From contig CAXTBC010000016.1 of NCBI GenBank assembly GCA_964242595.1, forward strand, positions 1 through 62,418: a DNA stretch of 62,418 nt. Direction: 5' to 3'. This DNA is from BOG-908 sp964242595 (GTDB lineage: Bacteria > Pseudomonadota > Alphaproteobacteria > Acetobacterales > Acetobacteraceae). The notes beneath the pieces were generated by a model, which saw nothing but the letters and a program-made list of their open reading frames with translations, ran no database searches and was not told the DNA's origin. The position numbers were made by a program, and so were the translations under genes. Positions within the stretch are counted from its first letter, which is position 1. Each line of letters opens with the position of its first letter. This document shows, piece after piece, positions 33,892 through 43,311 of this stretch.

Positions 33892-36800
33892 ATGATCTCC
33901 TCCGTCTTCGTCGACCGCCCCCGCCTGGCGATCGTCATCGCCATCGTCATCACCATCGCGGGCCTGATCTCGCTCACCCGCATCCCGGTGGCGCAGTTTC
34001 CGGACATCGTGCCGCCGCAGGTGCAGGTCTCGGCCACCTACCCCGGCGCCTCGGCCGCGGACGTGGAAGCCTCCGTCGCCCAGCCGATCGAGGCGCGCGT
34101 CGTGGGCGTCGACAAGATGCTCTACATGAAGAGCACCAACGCGAACGACGGCACCTACAACCTCACCGTCAGCTTCGCGCTGGGCACCGACCCGGACATC
34201 AACACCGTCAACGTCAACAACCGCGTGCAGACCGCGCTGGCCCAGCTGCCCCAGGCGGTGCAGATCCAGGGCCTGACGGTGCAGAAGGCCAGCAGCGCCA
34301 TCCTGGAGTTCGTCAATTTCTACAGCGCGTCCGGCAAGCAGGACACGCTGTTCATCACCAACTTCGTCACTATCAGCGTGCTGGACGAGATCTCGCGCAT
34401 CAACGGCGTGGGCCAGGCGAGCCTGTTCAGCCAGCAGCAGTATTCGATGCGTATCTGGTTCGACAACCAGCGGCTGACCAACCTGAACCTGACGCCGGCC
34501 GACGTCATCAACGCCATCCAGGCGCAGAACGTGGTGGCGCCCGTTGGACGCATCGGCGCGCGCCCGGCCAGCAACGACGTGCAGTTCCAGCTCAACGTGC
34601 AGACCCAGGGCCGCCTGAACACGCCGGCGCAGTTCGGCGCCATCGTGCTGCGCGCCAACACCAACGGTTCGCTGCTGCGGATACGCGACGTGGCGCGTGT
34701 CGAGCTCGGCGCGCAGAACGTGGACAGCGAGAGCCGGTTGGACGGCAAGCCGTCGGTCGCCATGAAGATCAGCCTGGCGCCAGGCGCCAACGCGGTGGCC
34801 ACGGCCAAGCTGGTCAACGCCAAGCTCGCCGCGCTCAAGGCACGCTTTCCCGTGGGCATGGACTACCAGATCACGTGGAACTCCACGCTGTTCGTCACCG
34901 ACACGATCACCGAGGTGCTGAAAACTCTCGGCGAGGCCTTCGTGCTCGTCGTGATCGTGGTGTTCCTGTTCCTGGGCAATCTGCGCGCCACCATCATCCC
35001 TACTATCGCCGTGCCGGTCAGCCTGATCGGCGCCTTCGCGGTGCTGTTCGCGCTCGGCTTCACCGAGAACACCGTCACCCTGCTGGCCATGGTGCTGGCC
35101 ATCGGCATCGTGGTGGACGACGCGATCGTGGTTGTGGAGAACGTCGAGCGCGTGCTCGAGGAGCACCCGGACTGGGACCCCCGCGACGCGGTGAAGGAGG
35201 CGATGCGGCAGATCACCGCGCCGATCGTTGCCATCACCCTGGTGCTGCTCTCCGTCTTCGTGCCGATCGGCTTCATCCCGGGCATCTCGGGCGTGCTTTT
35301 CAAGCAGTTCGCCGTCACCATCAGCGCGGCCATGCTGATCTCGGCGCTGAACGCGCTCACGCTCTCGCCGGCGCTGTGCGGCCTGTTCCTGCGCCACCGC
35401 CCACGGCGACAGCGCGGCGTACTCGCCCGCGTGCTGCGCGGCATCGACCAGGCGCGGGACGGCTACACGTCGGTGGTCCGCCGGCTGATCCGCCGTTCGG
35501 TGCTCTCGCTTGTGGCGGTGGCCGTGTGCGCCGTGTGCATCTTCGGGCTGGAGACCATCACGCCCTCCGGCTTCCTGCCCAGCGAGGACCAGGGCGGCTT
35601 CTTCGTTTCCATCCAACTGCCGGACGGAGCCTCGGTCGCGCGCACCAGCCAGGTGGTCAGCCAAGTGGAGAAGAGCGTCATTGCCATGCCGGGCGTGGCC
35701 GACACCTTCGCCATCGTCGGCTTCTCCATCCTGGACAGCGCGCAGGAGCCCAACAGCGGCTTCATGTTCGTGCGCCTCAAGCCGTTCGGCGACCGCACCA
35801 CGGCGCAGACGCAGATCACGGCCATGATCAGCCAGGTGTTCGGGATGGGCGCGAACATCCGTTCGGCCAACGTGCTGGCGTTCAACCTGCCGCCGATCAT
35901 CGGCCTGGGCACTGCCGGCGGGTTCGAGTACCAGCTCGATGCGCTCGAAGGCCAGGACCCCAACGACCTCAACGCCGCGCTGAACGGCCTGCTGGACGCG
36001 GCCCATGGCGACCACCGGCTGGGCAAGGTGTTCAGCACGTTCACCGCCAGCAACCCCTCGCTGTTCCTCGACATCGACCGCGAGAAGGCGCAGGCGCTGG
36101 GCCTGAACATGTCCGACGTGTTCGGCGCGCTGCAGGCGACGCTCGGCGGCATCTACATCAACGACTTCAACCTGTACGGCCGCGTCTGGCAGGTGAACAT
36201 CCAGGGCGAGGCTTACGACCGCAGCGACATTCCGGCGCTGTGGCAGATCTACATCCGCAACAAGACCAACCAGATGGTGCCGCTGCGCTCGATCGCCGAC
36301 GTGAGCATCAAGCTCGGCCCGCAGATCATCAACCGCTACAACAACTACCGCTCTGTCACCATCAACGGCTCACCCGCCCCCGGCGCCTCGTCGGGCCAGT
36401 CGATCGCGGCGATGGCGGACCTCTCGGCTCACACGCTGCCGGCCGGCTACGCCTACGAGTGGACCGGCACCGCATTCCAGGAGGTGGCCGCCCAGGGGCA
36501 GACGGGCACCATCCTGGCGCTGGCCGTGCTGTTCGCCTACCTGTTCCTGGTCGGGCTCTACGAAAGCTGGGTGATCCCGGTACCCGTGCTGCTGTCGGTG
36601 GCGGTGGGCGTGCTGGGCTCGCTGATCGGCATCTGGCTCGCCGGGCTGTCGCTGGACCTGTATGCGCAGATCGGCCTGGTGGTGCTGATCGCGCTGGCCG
36701 CCAAGAACGGCATCCTGATCGTGGAGTTCGCCAAGGATCAGCGCGAGCAGGGCGTGCCGATCGCCGAGGCCGCCGCGATGGGCGCCCAGATGCGGTTCCG

Positions 36801-37014
36801 CGCGGTGATGATGACGTCGGTGGCGTTCGTGCTGGGACTGATCCCGCTGGTGATCGCCACAGGAGCCGCCGAGATCAGCCGGCGGGACGTGGGCACGCCG
36901 GTGTTCGCCGGCATGCTGGCGGCCAGCGCGCTTGGTATCTTCCTGATCCCCATGCTGTATGTGACGTTCCAGACGGGACGGGAACGGGCAAAAGCACGGT
37001 TTAGAAGAAAGTAG
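33892..37014 (+). CDS. RND multidrug efflux pump, HAE1 family
   Basis: Inner membrane proton-driven exporter of the AcrB/MexF type. 1040 residues, twelve transmembrane segments with two large periplasmic loops. It begins with the typical MISSVFVDRPRLAIVIAIV. Proton-relay acids are in GIVVDDAIVVVENVERVLEE (TM4), and the TM10 lysine is in LAAKNGILIVEFAKDQ. The ATG is 12 bp after the preceding element. Substrates cannot be inferred. Confidence 0.95.
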   Translation: MISSVFVDRPRLAIVIAIVITIAGLISLTRIPVAQFPDIVPPQVQVSATYPGASAADVEASVAQPIEARVVGVDKMLYMKSTNANDGTYNLTVSFALGTDPDINTVNVNNRVQTALAQLPQAVQIQGLTVQKASSAILEFVNFYSASGKQDTLFITNFVTISVLDEISRINGVGQASLFSQQQYSMRIWFDNQRLTNLNLTPADVINAIQAQNVVAPVGRIGARPASNDVQFQLNVQTQGRLNTPAQFGAIVLRANTNGSLLRIRDVARVELGAQNVDSESRLDGKPSVAMKISLAPGANAVATAKLVNAKLAALKARFPVGMDYQITWNSTLFVTDTITEVLKTLGEAFVLVVIVVFLFLGNLRATIIPTIAVPVSLIGAFAVLFALGFTENTVTLLAMVLAIGIVVDDAIVVVENVERVLEEHPDWDPRDAVKEAMRQITAPIVAITLVLLSVFVPIGFIPGISGVLFKQFAVTISAAMLISALNALTLSPALCGLFLRHRPRRQRGVLARVLRGIDQARDGYTSVVRRLIRRSVLSLVAVAVCAVCIFGLETITPSGFLPSEDQGGFFVSIQLPDGASVARTSQVVSQVEKSVIAMPGVADTFAIVGFSILDSAQEPNSGFMFVRLKPFGDRTTAQTQITAMISQVFGMGANIRSANVLAFNLPPIIGLGTAGGFEYQLDALEGQDPNDLNAALNGLLDAAHGDHRLGKVFSTFTASNPSLFLDIDREKAQALGLNMSDVFGALQATLGGIYINDFNLYGRVWQVNIQGEAYDRSDIPALWQIYIRNKTNQMVPLRSIADVSIKLGPQIINRYNNYRSVTINGSPAPGASSGQSIAAMADLSAHTLPAGYAYEWTGTAFQEVAAQGQTGTILALAVLFAYLFLVGLYESWVIPVPVLLSVAVGVLGSLIGIWLAGLSLDLYAQIGLVVLIALAAKNGILIVEFAKDQREQGVPIAEAAAMGAQMRFRAVMMTSVAFVLGLIPLVIATGAAEISRRDVGTPVFAGMLAASALGIFLIPMLYVTFQTGRERAKARFRRK

Positions 37015-37015
37015 G

Positions 37016-37140
37016 GCAGGCCTTCTTTTTGAAAGAAGAAGCAAAAAACTTTGACTCCACTGTCGCCGTCTTTCCGGTGAGCCGCCGACAGGGAGCAAAA
37101 GTTTTTTGATTTTTTTTCAAAAAAGAACTGCTTCCTTCTC
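37016..37140. repeat. Two-arm palindromic element, copy 7
   Basis: The left arm is CTTC type (CTTCTTTTTGAAAGAAGAAG, degenerate). The right arm ends in GAAC with a mutated start (GATTTTTTTTCAAAAAAGAA). Core ACTCCACTGTCGCC ... CGCCGACAGGGAGC. It lies between the RND pump stop and tkt. Confidence 0.9.
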
Positions 37141-37197
37141 CAGGGAACCAGCAAGAGCCAGGCGCGTCACCCAGTGTGCGCCCACCAGGAGGGAAAA

Positions 37198-39267
37198 ATG
37201 TCAGCCACCATGGACGCCGCCAAGCTCGATCAGCTGTGCATCAACACCATACGCACCCTGGCGATGGACGCGGTGCAGAAGGCCAACTCCGGCCACCCTG
37301 GCACGCCGATGGCGCTGGCCCCCGTCGCCTACAATCTCTGGCAGAACTATCTCAATTTCGATCCCGCGGACGCCAACTGGCCGAACCGCGACCGCTTCGT
37401 GCTCTCGGTTGGGCACGCGTCCATGCTGCTTTACTCGCTGATCCACCTCACCGGCGTGCGCGCCGTCAACGAGCATGAAGACCGCAACGCGCCGGCGCTT
37501 ACGATCGACGATCTCAAGCAGTTCCGCCAGATGGACAGCAAGACGCCGGGCCATCCCGAGTACCGCATGACTTCGGGCGTGGAGACAACCACCGGCCCGC
37601 TCGGCCAGGGCTGCGGCAACTCCGTCGGGCTGGCGATGGCAGAACGCTTCCTGGCCAACCGGTTCAACAAGCCCGGCTACGAGCTGTTCAGCCATCACGT
37701 CTACGTGCTGGCCGGCGACGGCGACATGATGGAGGGGATCAGCAGCGAGGCCGCCTCGACGGCCGCCCACCTCAAGCTCGGCAACCTGACCTGGATCTAC
37801 GACAGCAACCACATCACCATCGAGGGCGGCACCGACCTCGCGTTCGACGAGGACGTGCCGGCCCGCTTCGCCGCCTACGGGTGGGACGTGCAGCACGTGG
37901 ACGACGCCAACGACATGGCCGCGATGAGCCGGGCGCTGGAGCACGCCCGATCGGTGACCGACCGCCCCAGCTTCATCCGCGTGACCAGCGTGATCGGCTT
38001 CGGCGCGCCGAAGAAGGCGGGCACCAACAAGGCGCATGGCGAGCCGCTCGGCGATGAGGAGATCCGCGGCGCCAAGCGCAGCTACGGCTGGCCGGAAGAC
38101 AGCTCCTTCCTGGTGCCGGACGGCGTGTACGAGCACTTCTCCGCAGGCATCGGCAAGCGCGGCGCCGAGAAGCGCGCCGCATGGCTGAAGCTGGTGGAGG
38201 GCTACAAGGCAGACTACCCCGAGCTGGCAGCCGAGCTGGAGATGATGAACCAGCACACGCTGCCGGATGGCTGGGACAAGGACATCCCGAGTTTTCCGGC
38301 CGACGCCAAAGGCATAGCCTCGCGCGACTCCTCGCAGAAGGTGCTCAACGCCATCGCGCCGAACCTGCCCTGGCTGCTGGGCGGCGCCGCCGACCTCGCA
38401 CCCTCCACCAAGAGCAACATGACGTTCGACGGTGCCGGCAGCTACGAAAGCGACAACTACGGCGGACGTAACCTGCATTTCGGCATACGCGAACACGCCA
38501 TGGGCAGCATCTGCAACGGCCTGGCACTGTCCGCGCTGCGCCCCTACGGCTCCGGCTTTCTGATCTTCTCGGACTACATGAAGCCACCCATTCGCCTGTC
38601 CGCCATCATGGAAGTGCCCGTCATCTACATCTTCACCCACGACAGCATCGGCGTGGGTGAAGATGGGCCGACGCACCAGCCGATCGAGCAGCTCGTCTCG
38701 CTGCGCTCGGTTCCAGGCATGCGGGTGATCCGCCCCGGCGACGCCAACGAGGTGGCCGAGGCGTGGCGCCACGTGGTCACGCTGAAGGAACACCCGGCCT
38801 GCCTCATCCTCTCCCGCCAGGCGCTGCCGACGCTGGACCGTGAGAAATACGCCCCTGCGTCCGGCCTCAAGCACGGCGCCTACGTGCTGGCCGACCCGCC
38901 GCAGGGCGGGGAACCGGAGGTGATCATCATGGCTACCGGCAGCGAGTTGAGCCTGGCCCTGGGCGCCTACGAGACGCTGACCGGCGAGGGCATCCGCGTG
39001 CGCGTGGTGAGCTTCCCGAGCTGGGAGATCTTCGAGGACCAGCCGGCCGAGTACCGCAACAGCGTGCTGCCGCCGCACATCACCGCGCGCGTCAGCGTGG
39101 AGCAGGGTTCCACGATCGGTTGGGACCGCTACGTCGGCTCCAAGGGTGCGGCCATCGGCATGCACACCTTCGGCGCCTCGGCGCCGCTGGCCGCGTTGCA
39201 GAAGAAGTTCGGCTTCACCCCCGACGCGGTGGCGGCCACCGCCCGAAAACAGGCCGGCCACGCCTGA
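37198..39267 (+). CDS. tkt: Transketolase
   Basis: Thiamine-diphosphate enzyme moving two-carbon ketol units in the non-oxidative pentose-phosphate pathway. Landmarks are ANSGHPGTPMALAPVAYNLW at the N-terminus, the ThDP motif GDGDMMEGISSEAAS, and the pyrimidine-domain part GIREHAMGSICNGLAL. 689 residues. ATG 37198 follows a strong Shine-Dalgarno (AGGAGGG, 37187-37193); an in-frame start 8 codons upstream is less likely. It begins the sugar-phosphate gene run and is 25 bp from tal-pgi. Confidence 0.97.
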   Translation: MSATMDAAKLDQLCINTIRTLAMDAVQKANSGHPGTPMALAPVAYNLWQNYLNFDPADANWPNRDRFVLSVGHASMLLYSLIHLTGVRAVNEHEDRNAPALTIDDLKQFRQMDSKTPGHPEYRMTSGVETTTGPLGQGCGNSVGLAMAERFLANRFNKPGYELFSHHVYVLAGDGDMMEGISSEAASTAAHLKLGNLTWIYDSNHITIEGGTDLAFDEDVPARFAAYGWDVQHVDDANDMAAMSRALEHARSVTDRPSFIRVTSVIGFGAPKKAGTNKAHGEPLGDEEIRGAKRSYGWPEDSSFLVPDGVYEHFSAGIGKRGAEKRAAWLKLVEGYKADYPELAAELEMMNQHTLPDGWDKDIPSFPADAKGIASRDSSQKVLNAIAPNLPWLLGGAADLAPSTKSNMTFDGAGSYESDNYGGRNLHFGIREHAMGSICNGLALSALRPYGSGFLIFSDYMKPPIRLSAIMEVPVIYIFTHDSIGVGEDGPTHQPIEQLVSLRSVPGMRVIRPGDANEVAEAWRHVVTLKEHPACLILSRQALPTLDREKYAPASGLKHGAYVLADPPQGGEPEVIIMATGSELSLALGAYETLTGEGIRVRVVSFPSWEIFEDQPAEYRNSVLPPHITARVSVEQGSTIGWDRYVGSKGAAIGMHTFGASAPLAALQKKFGFTPDAVAATARKQAGHA

Positions 39268-39292
39268 CGCACTCCTGAAGGGTACCTCGACC

Positions 39293-42166
39293 ATGGACAC
39301 CGTCATCAACCCGTCGGCCAGCACGCAGGCCAACCCGGTCAAGCAGCTGCTGGACCAGGGCCAGTCGCCCTGGCTCGATTTCGTCCGCCGCAGCTTCATC
39401 GCGGACGGCAGCCTGCAGAAGCTGGTCGAGAGCGACGGGCTGGGCGGGGTGACCTCCAACCCGTCCATTTTCGAGAAGGCGATGGGCTCGGGCGACGACT
39501 ACGACGCCGAGTTCAAGACTCTGGTCGCCGGCGGCCAGCGTGACGCACAGGAGATCTACGAGACTCTGGCGGTGGGCGACATCCAGCACGTGGCCGACGT
39601 GCTGCGCCCGGTGTTCGAGCGCACGAAAGGGCTGGACGGCTACGTCAGCCTGGAGGTCTCGCCCTATTTGGCCCTGCGCGAGGAAGACACGGTGGCCGAG
39701 GCGCGGCGCCTGCACAAATGGGTGGACCGCCCGAACCTGATGGTGAAAGTGCCGGGCACGCCGGAATGCATACCGGCGATCCAGACGCTGATAGGCGAAG
39801 GCATCAACATCAACGTCACGTTGCTGTTCTCCAACGACGCCTACAGCAAGGTGGCCGAAGCGTACATCGCGGGGCTGGAGAGCCGGCTCGATAAGGGCGA
39901 GGACATCAGCCATATCTCCAGCGTGGCAAGCTTCTTCGTCAGCCGCATCGACGCCCAGATCGACAAGAAAATCGACGAGCGGGTGGCCGCAGGCGACAAG
40001 GAGGCCGACGCCCTGAAAGCGCTACGCGGCAAGGTGGCCATCGCCAACGCGAAGATGGCGTACGTCCTCTATCAGGAGATGGTGGCCAGCGATCGCTGGA
40101 AGAAGCTGGCCGCCGCCAGCGCCAACCCGCAGCGCCTGCTCTGGGCTAGCACCGGCGTCAAGGACAAGGCCTACAGCGACGTTCTCTACGTCGAGGAGCT
40201 GGTCGGCCGCGACACGGTGGACACCATCCCGCCCGCCACGATGGACGCGTTCCGTGACCACGGCACAGTTCGTGCGTCGCTGACCGAGAACCTGGACCAG
40301 GCGCGCCACGCGATGAAGGAGGTCGAACGGCTGGGCCTCGACCTGCCAGGCGTCACCAAGCGCCTCGTGGAGGACGGCGTGCAGCTGTTCGCCGACGCGG
40401 CCGACGCGCTGCTGCTTGCGGTGGCCAAGAAGCGCGCGGCCCTGCTTGGCAGCAGCATCGGCAGCCTGCGCTACAGCCTGCCGGACGCGCTGGACAAGGC
40501 GGTGGATTCCAGCATCGAGACCTGGCGCAAGGACGGCTCCGTGCGCAAGCTATGGGCACGCGACGCCGCGTTGTGGACGGGCGGGCCGGAAGCCAAGTGG
40601 CTCGCGTGGCTCGACATCGTGGCCGAGCGGCTGGAGCACGTCGATGAGCTGGAAGCCTTCCAGAAGGACGTGCAGGCCGCCGGCTTCGCGCACGTGCTGC
40701 TGCTCGGCATGGGCGGATCGAGCCTGGGCCCGGAAGTGTTCGGCAAGACCTTCGGCAAGCGCGCCGGCTGGCCCGAGCTTCACGTGCTCGACAGTACCGA
40801 CCCGCAGCAGATCAAGATGTTTGAGACCGCGGTCGACCTCGCCAAGACCCTGGTGATCGTCTCGAGCAAGTCCGGCGGTACGCTGGAGCCCAACATCCTG
40901 AAGGCCTATTTCTGGGCGCGCATGCAGGAGGCTGTCGGCAAGGAAAAGGCCGGCCAGCACTTCGTGGCCATCACCGACCCCGGCAGCCACATGCAGAAGG
41001 TTGCAGAGGGCGATCGCTTTCGCAAGATCTTCTACGGCAACAAGGAGATCGGCGGCCGCTACTCGGTGCTGTCGAACTTCGGCATGGTGCCGGCCGCCGC
41101 CATCGGCCTGGACGTGCGCGGCTTCCTCAAATCCACCCAGACCATGGTGCAGGCCTGCTCGCCCGGCACGCCGCCCTCCGCCAACCCCGGCGTGGTGCTG
41201 GGCACCATCATGGGCCAGGCGCAGAAGGCCGGGCACGACAAGGTCACCATCGTCGCCTCGCCCGGCATCGCCGATTTGGGCGCCTGGCTGGAACAGCTGA
41301 TCGCCGAGAGCACCGGCAAGCTGGGCCGCGGCCTGGTGCCGATCGACAACGAGACCCTAGCCGCCCCGGCCTCCTACGGCCAGGACAGGCTGTTTGCCTA
41401 CCTGCACGCCGACGACAAGGCCGACCCCGCGCAGGACGCCGCGATCACTGCGTTGGAGAAAGCCGGCCAGCCGGTGGTGCGCGTGGCCATCAACGGCCAC
41501 CAGGAGATCGGCCAGCAGTTCTTCCTCTGGGAGTTCGCAACCGCGGTGGCCGGCAGCGTCATCGGCATCGATCCGTTCGACCAGCCGGACGTGGAGGCCA
41601 GCAAGATAAAGACGCGCGAGCTGACCGACGCGGTGACGAAGACCGGCAAGCTCCCTGACGAGACGCCGTTCGCCAGCTTCGACGGCGTGAAGCTGTACGC
41701 CGACGACAAGAACGCGTCCGCGCTTAAGGGTGGCGCCAGCCTGACCGACGTGCTGCGCACCCACTTCAAGCGCGCCCATGCCGGCGACTACGTGGGCATC
41801 CTGGCCTACGTCGAGCGCAACCCCGAGCACATCGAGCAGGTCCAGAAACTGCGCCTGCTGGTGCGCGACCGCACGCATTTGGCCGTGGCCGCAGAGTTCG
41901 GCCCGCGCTTCCTGCACTCCACCGGCCAGGCCTACAAGGGCGGCCCGAACAGCGGCGTGTTCCTGCAGGTCACCGCCGACGATGCTGCAGACCTGGCCGT
42001 GCCCGGCGAGACCTACACGTTCAGCACGGTAAAGGCGGCGCAGGCGCGCGGCGATTTCGGCGTGCTGACGGAACGCGATAGGCGGGCGCTGCGAGTGCAC
42101 CTGGGCAGCGATGTTACGGCCGGCCTGGCCAAGCTGACTGAGGCTGTGCAGGCGGCATTGTCGTAA
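39293..42166 (+). CDS. tal-pgi: Bifunctional transaldolase / glucose-6-phosphate isomerase
   Basis: A 957-residue fusion. Residues ~1-375 are transaldolase (GVTSNPSIFEKAMG, WVDRPNLMVKVPGTPECIPA with the Schiff-base lysine region, INVTLLFSNDAYSKVAEAYI). Residues ~400-957 are phosphoglucose isomerase (LLGMGGSSLGPEVFGKTF, LVIVSSKSGGTLEPNILKAY). It ties the end of the non-oxidative branch to regeneration of glucose-6-phosphate. Such fusions are known in Acetobacteraceae and a few other groups. ATG 39293 lies 25 bp after the tkt stop, so the two are probably co-transcribed. Confidence 0.96.
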   Translation: MDTVINPSASTQANPVKQLLDQGQSPWLDFVRRSFIADGSLQKLVESDGLGGVTSNPSIFEKAMGSGDDYDAEFKTLVAGGQRDAQEIYETLAVGDIQHVADVLRPVFERTKGLDGYVSLEVSPYLALREEDTVAEARRLHKWVDRPNLMVKVPGTPECIPAIQTLIGEGININVTLLFSNDAYSKVAEAYIAGLESRLDKGEDISHISSVASFFVSRIDAQIDKKIDERVAAGDKEADALKALRGKVAIANAKMAYVLYQEMVASDRWKKLAAASANPQRLLWASTGVKDKAYSDVLYVEELVGRDTVDTIPPATMDAFRDHGTVRASLTENLDQARHAMKEVERLGLDLPGVTKRLVEDGVQLFADAADALLLAVAKKRAALLGSSIGSLRYSLPDALDKAVDSSIETWRKDGSVRKLWARDAALWTGGPEAKWLAWLDIVAERLEHVDELEAFQKDVQAAGFAHVLLLGMGGSSLGPEVFGKTFGKRAGWPELHVLDSTDPQQIKMFETAVDLAKTLVIVSSKSGGTLEPNILKAYFWARMQEAVGKEKAGQHFVAITDPGSHMQKVAEGDRFRKIFYGNKEIGGRYSVLSNFGMVPAAAIGLDVRGFLKSTQTMVQACSPGTPPSANPGVVLGTIMGQAQKAGHDKVTIVASPGIADLGAWLEQLIAESTGKLGRGLVPIDNETLAAPASYGQDRLFAYLHADDKADPAQDAAITALEKAGQPVVRVAINGHQEIGQQFFLWEFATAVAGSVIGIDPFDQPDVEASKIKTRELTDAVTKTGKLPDETPFASFDGVKLYADDKNASALKGGASLTDVLRTHFKRAHAGDYVGILAYVERNPEHIEQVQKLRLLVRDRTHLAVAAEFGPRFLHSTGQAYKGGPNSGVFLQVTADDAADLAVPGETYTFSTVKAAQARGDFGVLTERDRRALRVHLGSDVTAGLAKLTEAVQAALS

Positions 42167-42309
42167 AAAAGAAAGCAGTTCTTTTTTGAAAAAAAGAACC
42201 AAAAAACTTTTGCTCCCTGTCGGGTGCTAGCTGGATAGAACCGCGACAGCGGAGTCAAAAGTCTTTTGCTTCTTTTCTTCAGAAAAGAAGGCCTTGCCTT
42301 TCCTTCCTC
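42167..42309. repeat. Two-arm palindromic element, copy 8
   Basis: The left arm is GTTC type (TTCTTTTTTGAAAAAAAGAA), the right arm CTTC type with a central change (CTTCTTTTCTTCAGAAAAGA then AG). Core CTCCCTGTCGGGTG ... CGCGACAGCGGAGTC. It lies between tal-pgi and gnd. Confidence 0.92.
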
Positions 42310-42322
42310 AGGAGCAAAACAA

Positions 42323-43300
42323 ATGCAATTGGGCGTGATCGGCCTAGGCCGGATGGGCGGAAACATCAGCGTGCGCCTCACCCGCGCCGGCCACCATTGC
42401 GTGGTGTACGACCGCAGCGCAGACGCGGTGAAGCGCATCGCCGGCGAGGGTGCAAAAGGCGCTACCGACCTGGCCAACATGCTGGCCAGCCTGGAGAAGC
42501 CGCGTGCCGTGTGGGTGATGCTGCCAGCTGGCGAGATCACCGAGGATACGATCAAGACTCTGTCCGAGCACATGGAAGCGGGCGACACGATCATTGACGG
42601 CGGCAACACCTTCTACAAGGACGACATCCGCCGTGCCGCCAAGCTGCGCGAGAGGGGCATCAACTACGTAGACGTCGGCACCTCCGGCGGCGTGTGGGGG
42701 CTGGAGCGCGGCTACTGCATGATGATCGGCGGCCCGGCCGAGGAGGTGGAGCGCCTGGACCCGATCTTCGCGACGCTAGCGCCAGGCATGGGCGACGTGG
42801 GCCGCACCAAGGAGCGGAAGGGCGGCGATAGACGGCCCGAGCAGGGCTACATGTATTGCGGCCCGGCGGGCTCCGGCCATTTCGTGAAGATGGTGCATAA
42901 CGGCATCGAGTACGGCCTGATGCAGGCCTACGCCGAAGGCTTCGACGTGCTGCAGGGCAAGGCCTCTAAGGAACTGGCCGAGGACCAGCGGTTCGAGATT
43001 AACCTGCCCGACGTGGCCGAAGTCTGGCGCCGCGGCAGCGTCGTCTCCTCCTGGCTGCTCGACCTCACCGCGTCCGCTTTGGCGGAGAACCCGACGCTGA
43101 CGGATTTTACCGGCCACGTCAGCGATTCCGGCGAGGGACGCTGGACGGTCGAAGCCGCCATCGAGGAGTCGGTGCCGGTGCCGGTTCTCTCCACCTCTCT
43201 CTACGCGCGGTTCCGCTCGCGTTCCGGCAACACGTTCGGCGAGAAGCTGCTCAGCGCCATGCGCAACAAGTTTGGCGGCCACGTCGAACCGCACGCCTGA
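42323..43300 (+). CDS. gnd: 6-phosphogluconate dehydrogenase (decarboxylating), short type
   Basis: Oxidises 6-phosphogluconate to ribulose-5-phosphate and CO2. The dinucleotide motif GLGRMGGNISVRL is at the N-terminus; DVGTSGGVWGLERGYCMMIG and GSGHFVKMVHNGIEYGLMQ (with the catalytic lysine) follow. 325 residues, the short form rather than the ~470-residue E. coli form. The end of the second strand reads VVYDRSAD; an acidic residue there often goes with NAD preference, an inference only. ATG 42323 follows AGGAG at 42310. It is 11 bp upstream of zwf. Confidence 0.95.
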   Translation: MQLGVIGLGRMGGNISVRLTRAGHHCVVYDRSADAVKRIAGEGAKGATDLANMLASLEKPRAVWVMLPAGEITEDTIKTLSEHMEAGDTIIDGGNTFYKDDIRRAAKLRERGINYVDVGTSGGVWGLERGYCMMIGGPAEEVERLDPIFATLAPGMGDVGRTKERKGGDRRPEQGYMYCGPAGSGHFVKMVHNGIEYGLMQAYAEGFDVLQGKASKELAEDQRFEINLPDVAEVWRRGSVVSSWLLDLTASALAENPTLTDFTGHVSDSGEGRWTVEAAIEESVPVPVLSTSLYARFRSRSGNTFGEKLLSAMRNKFGGHVEPHA

Positions 43301-43311
43301 GGAACCAACCG

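Noticed and set aside
33520..36015. A long open frame of about 830 codons antisense to the RND pump
   Set aside because: It lies opposite a clear 1040-residue efflux pump and its translation is His/Asp/Arg-rich low-complexity sequence typical of GC-rich antisense frames.
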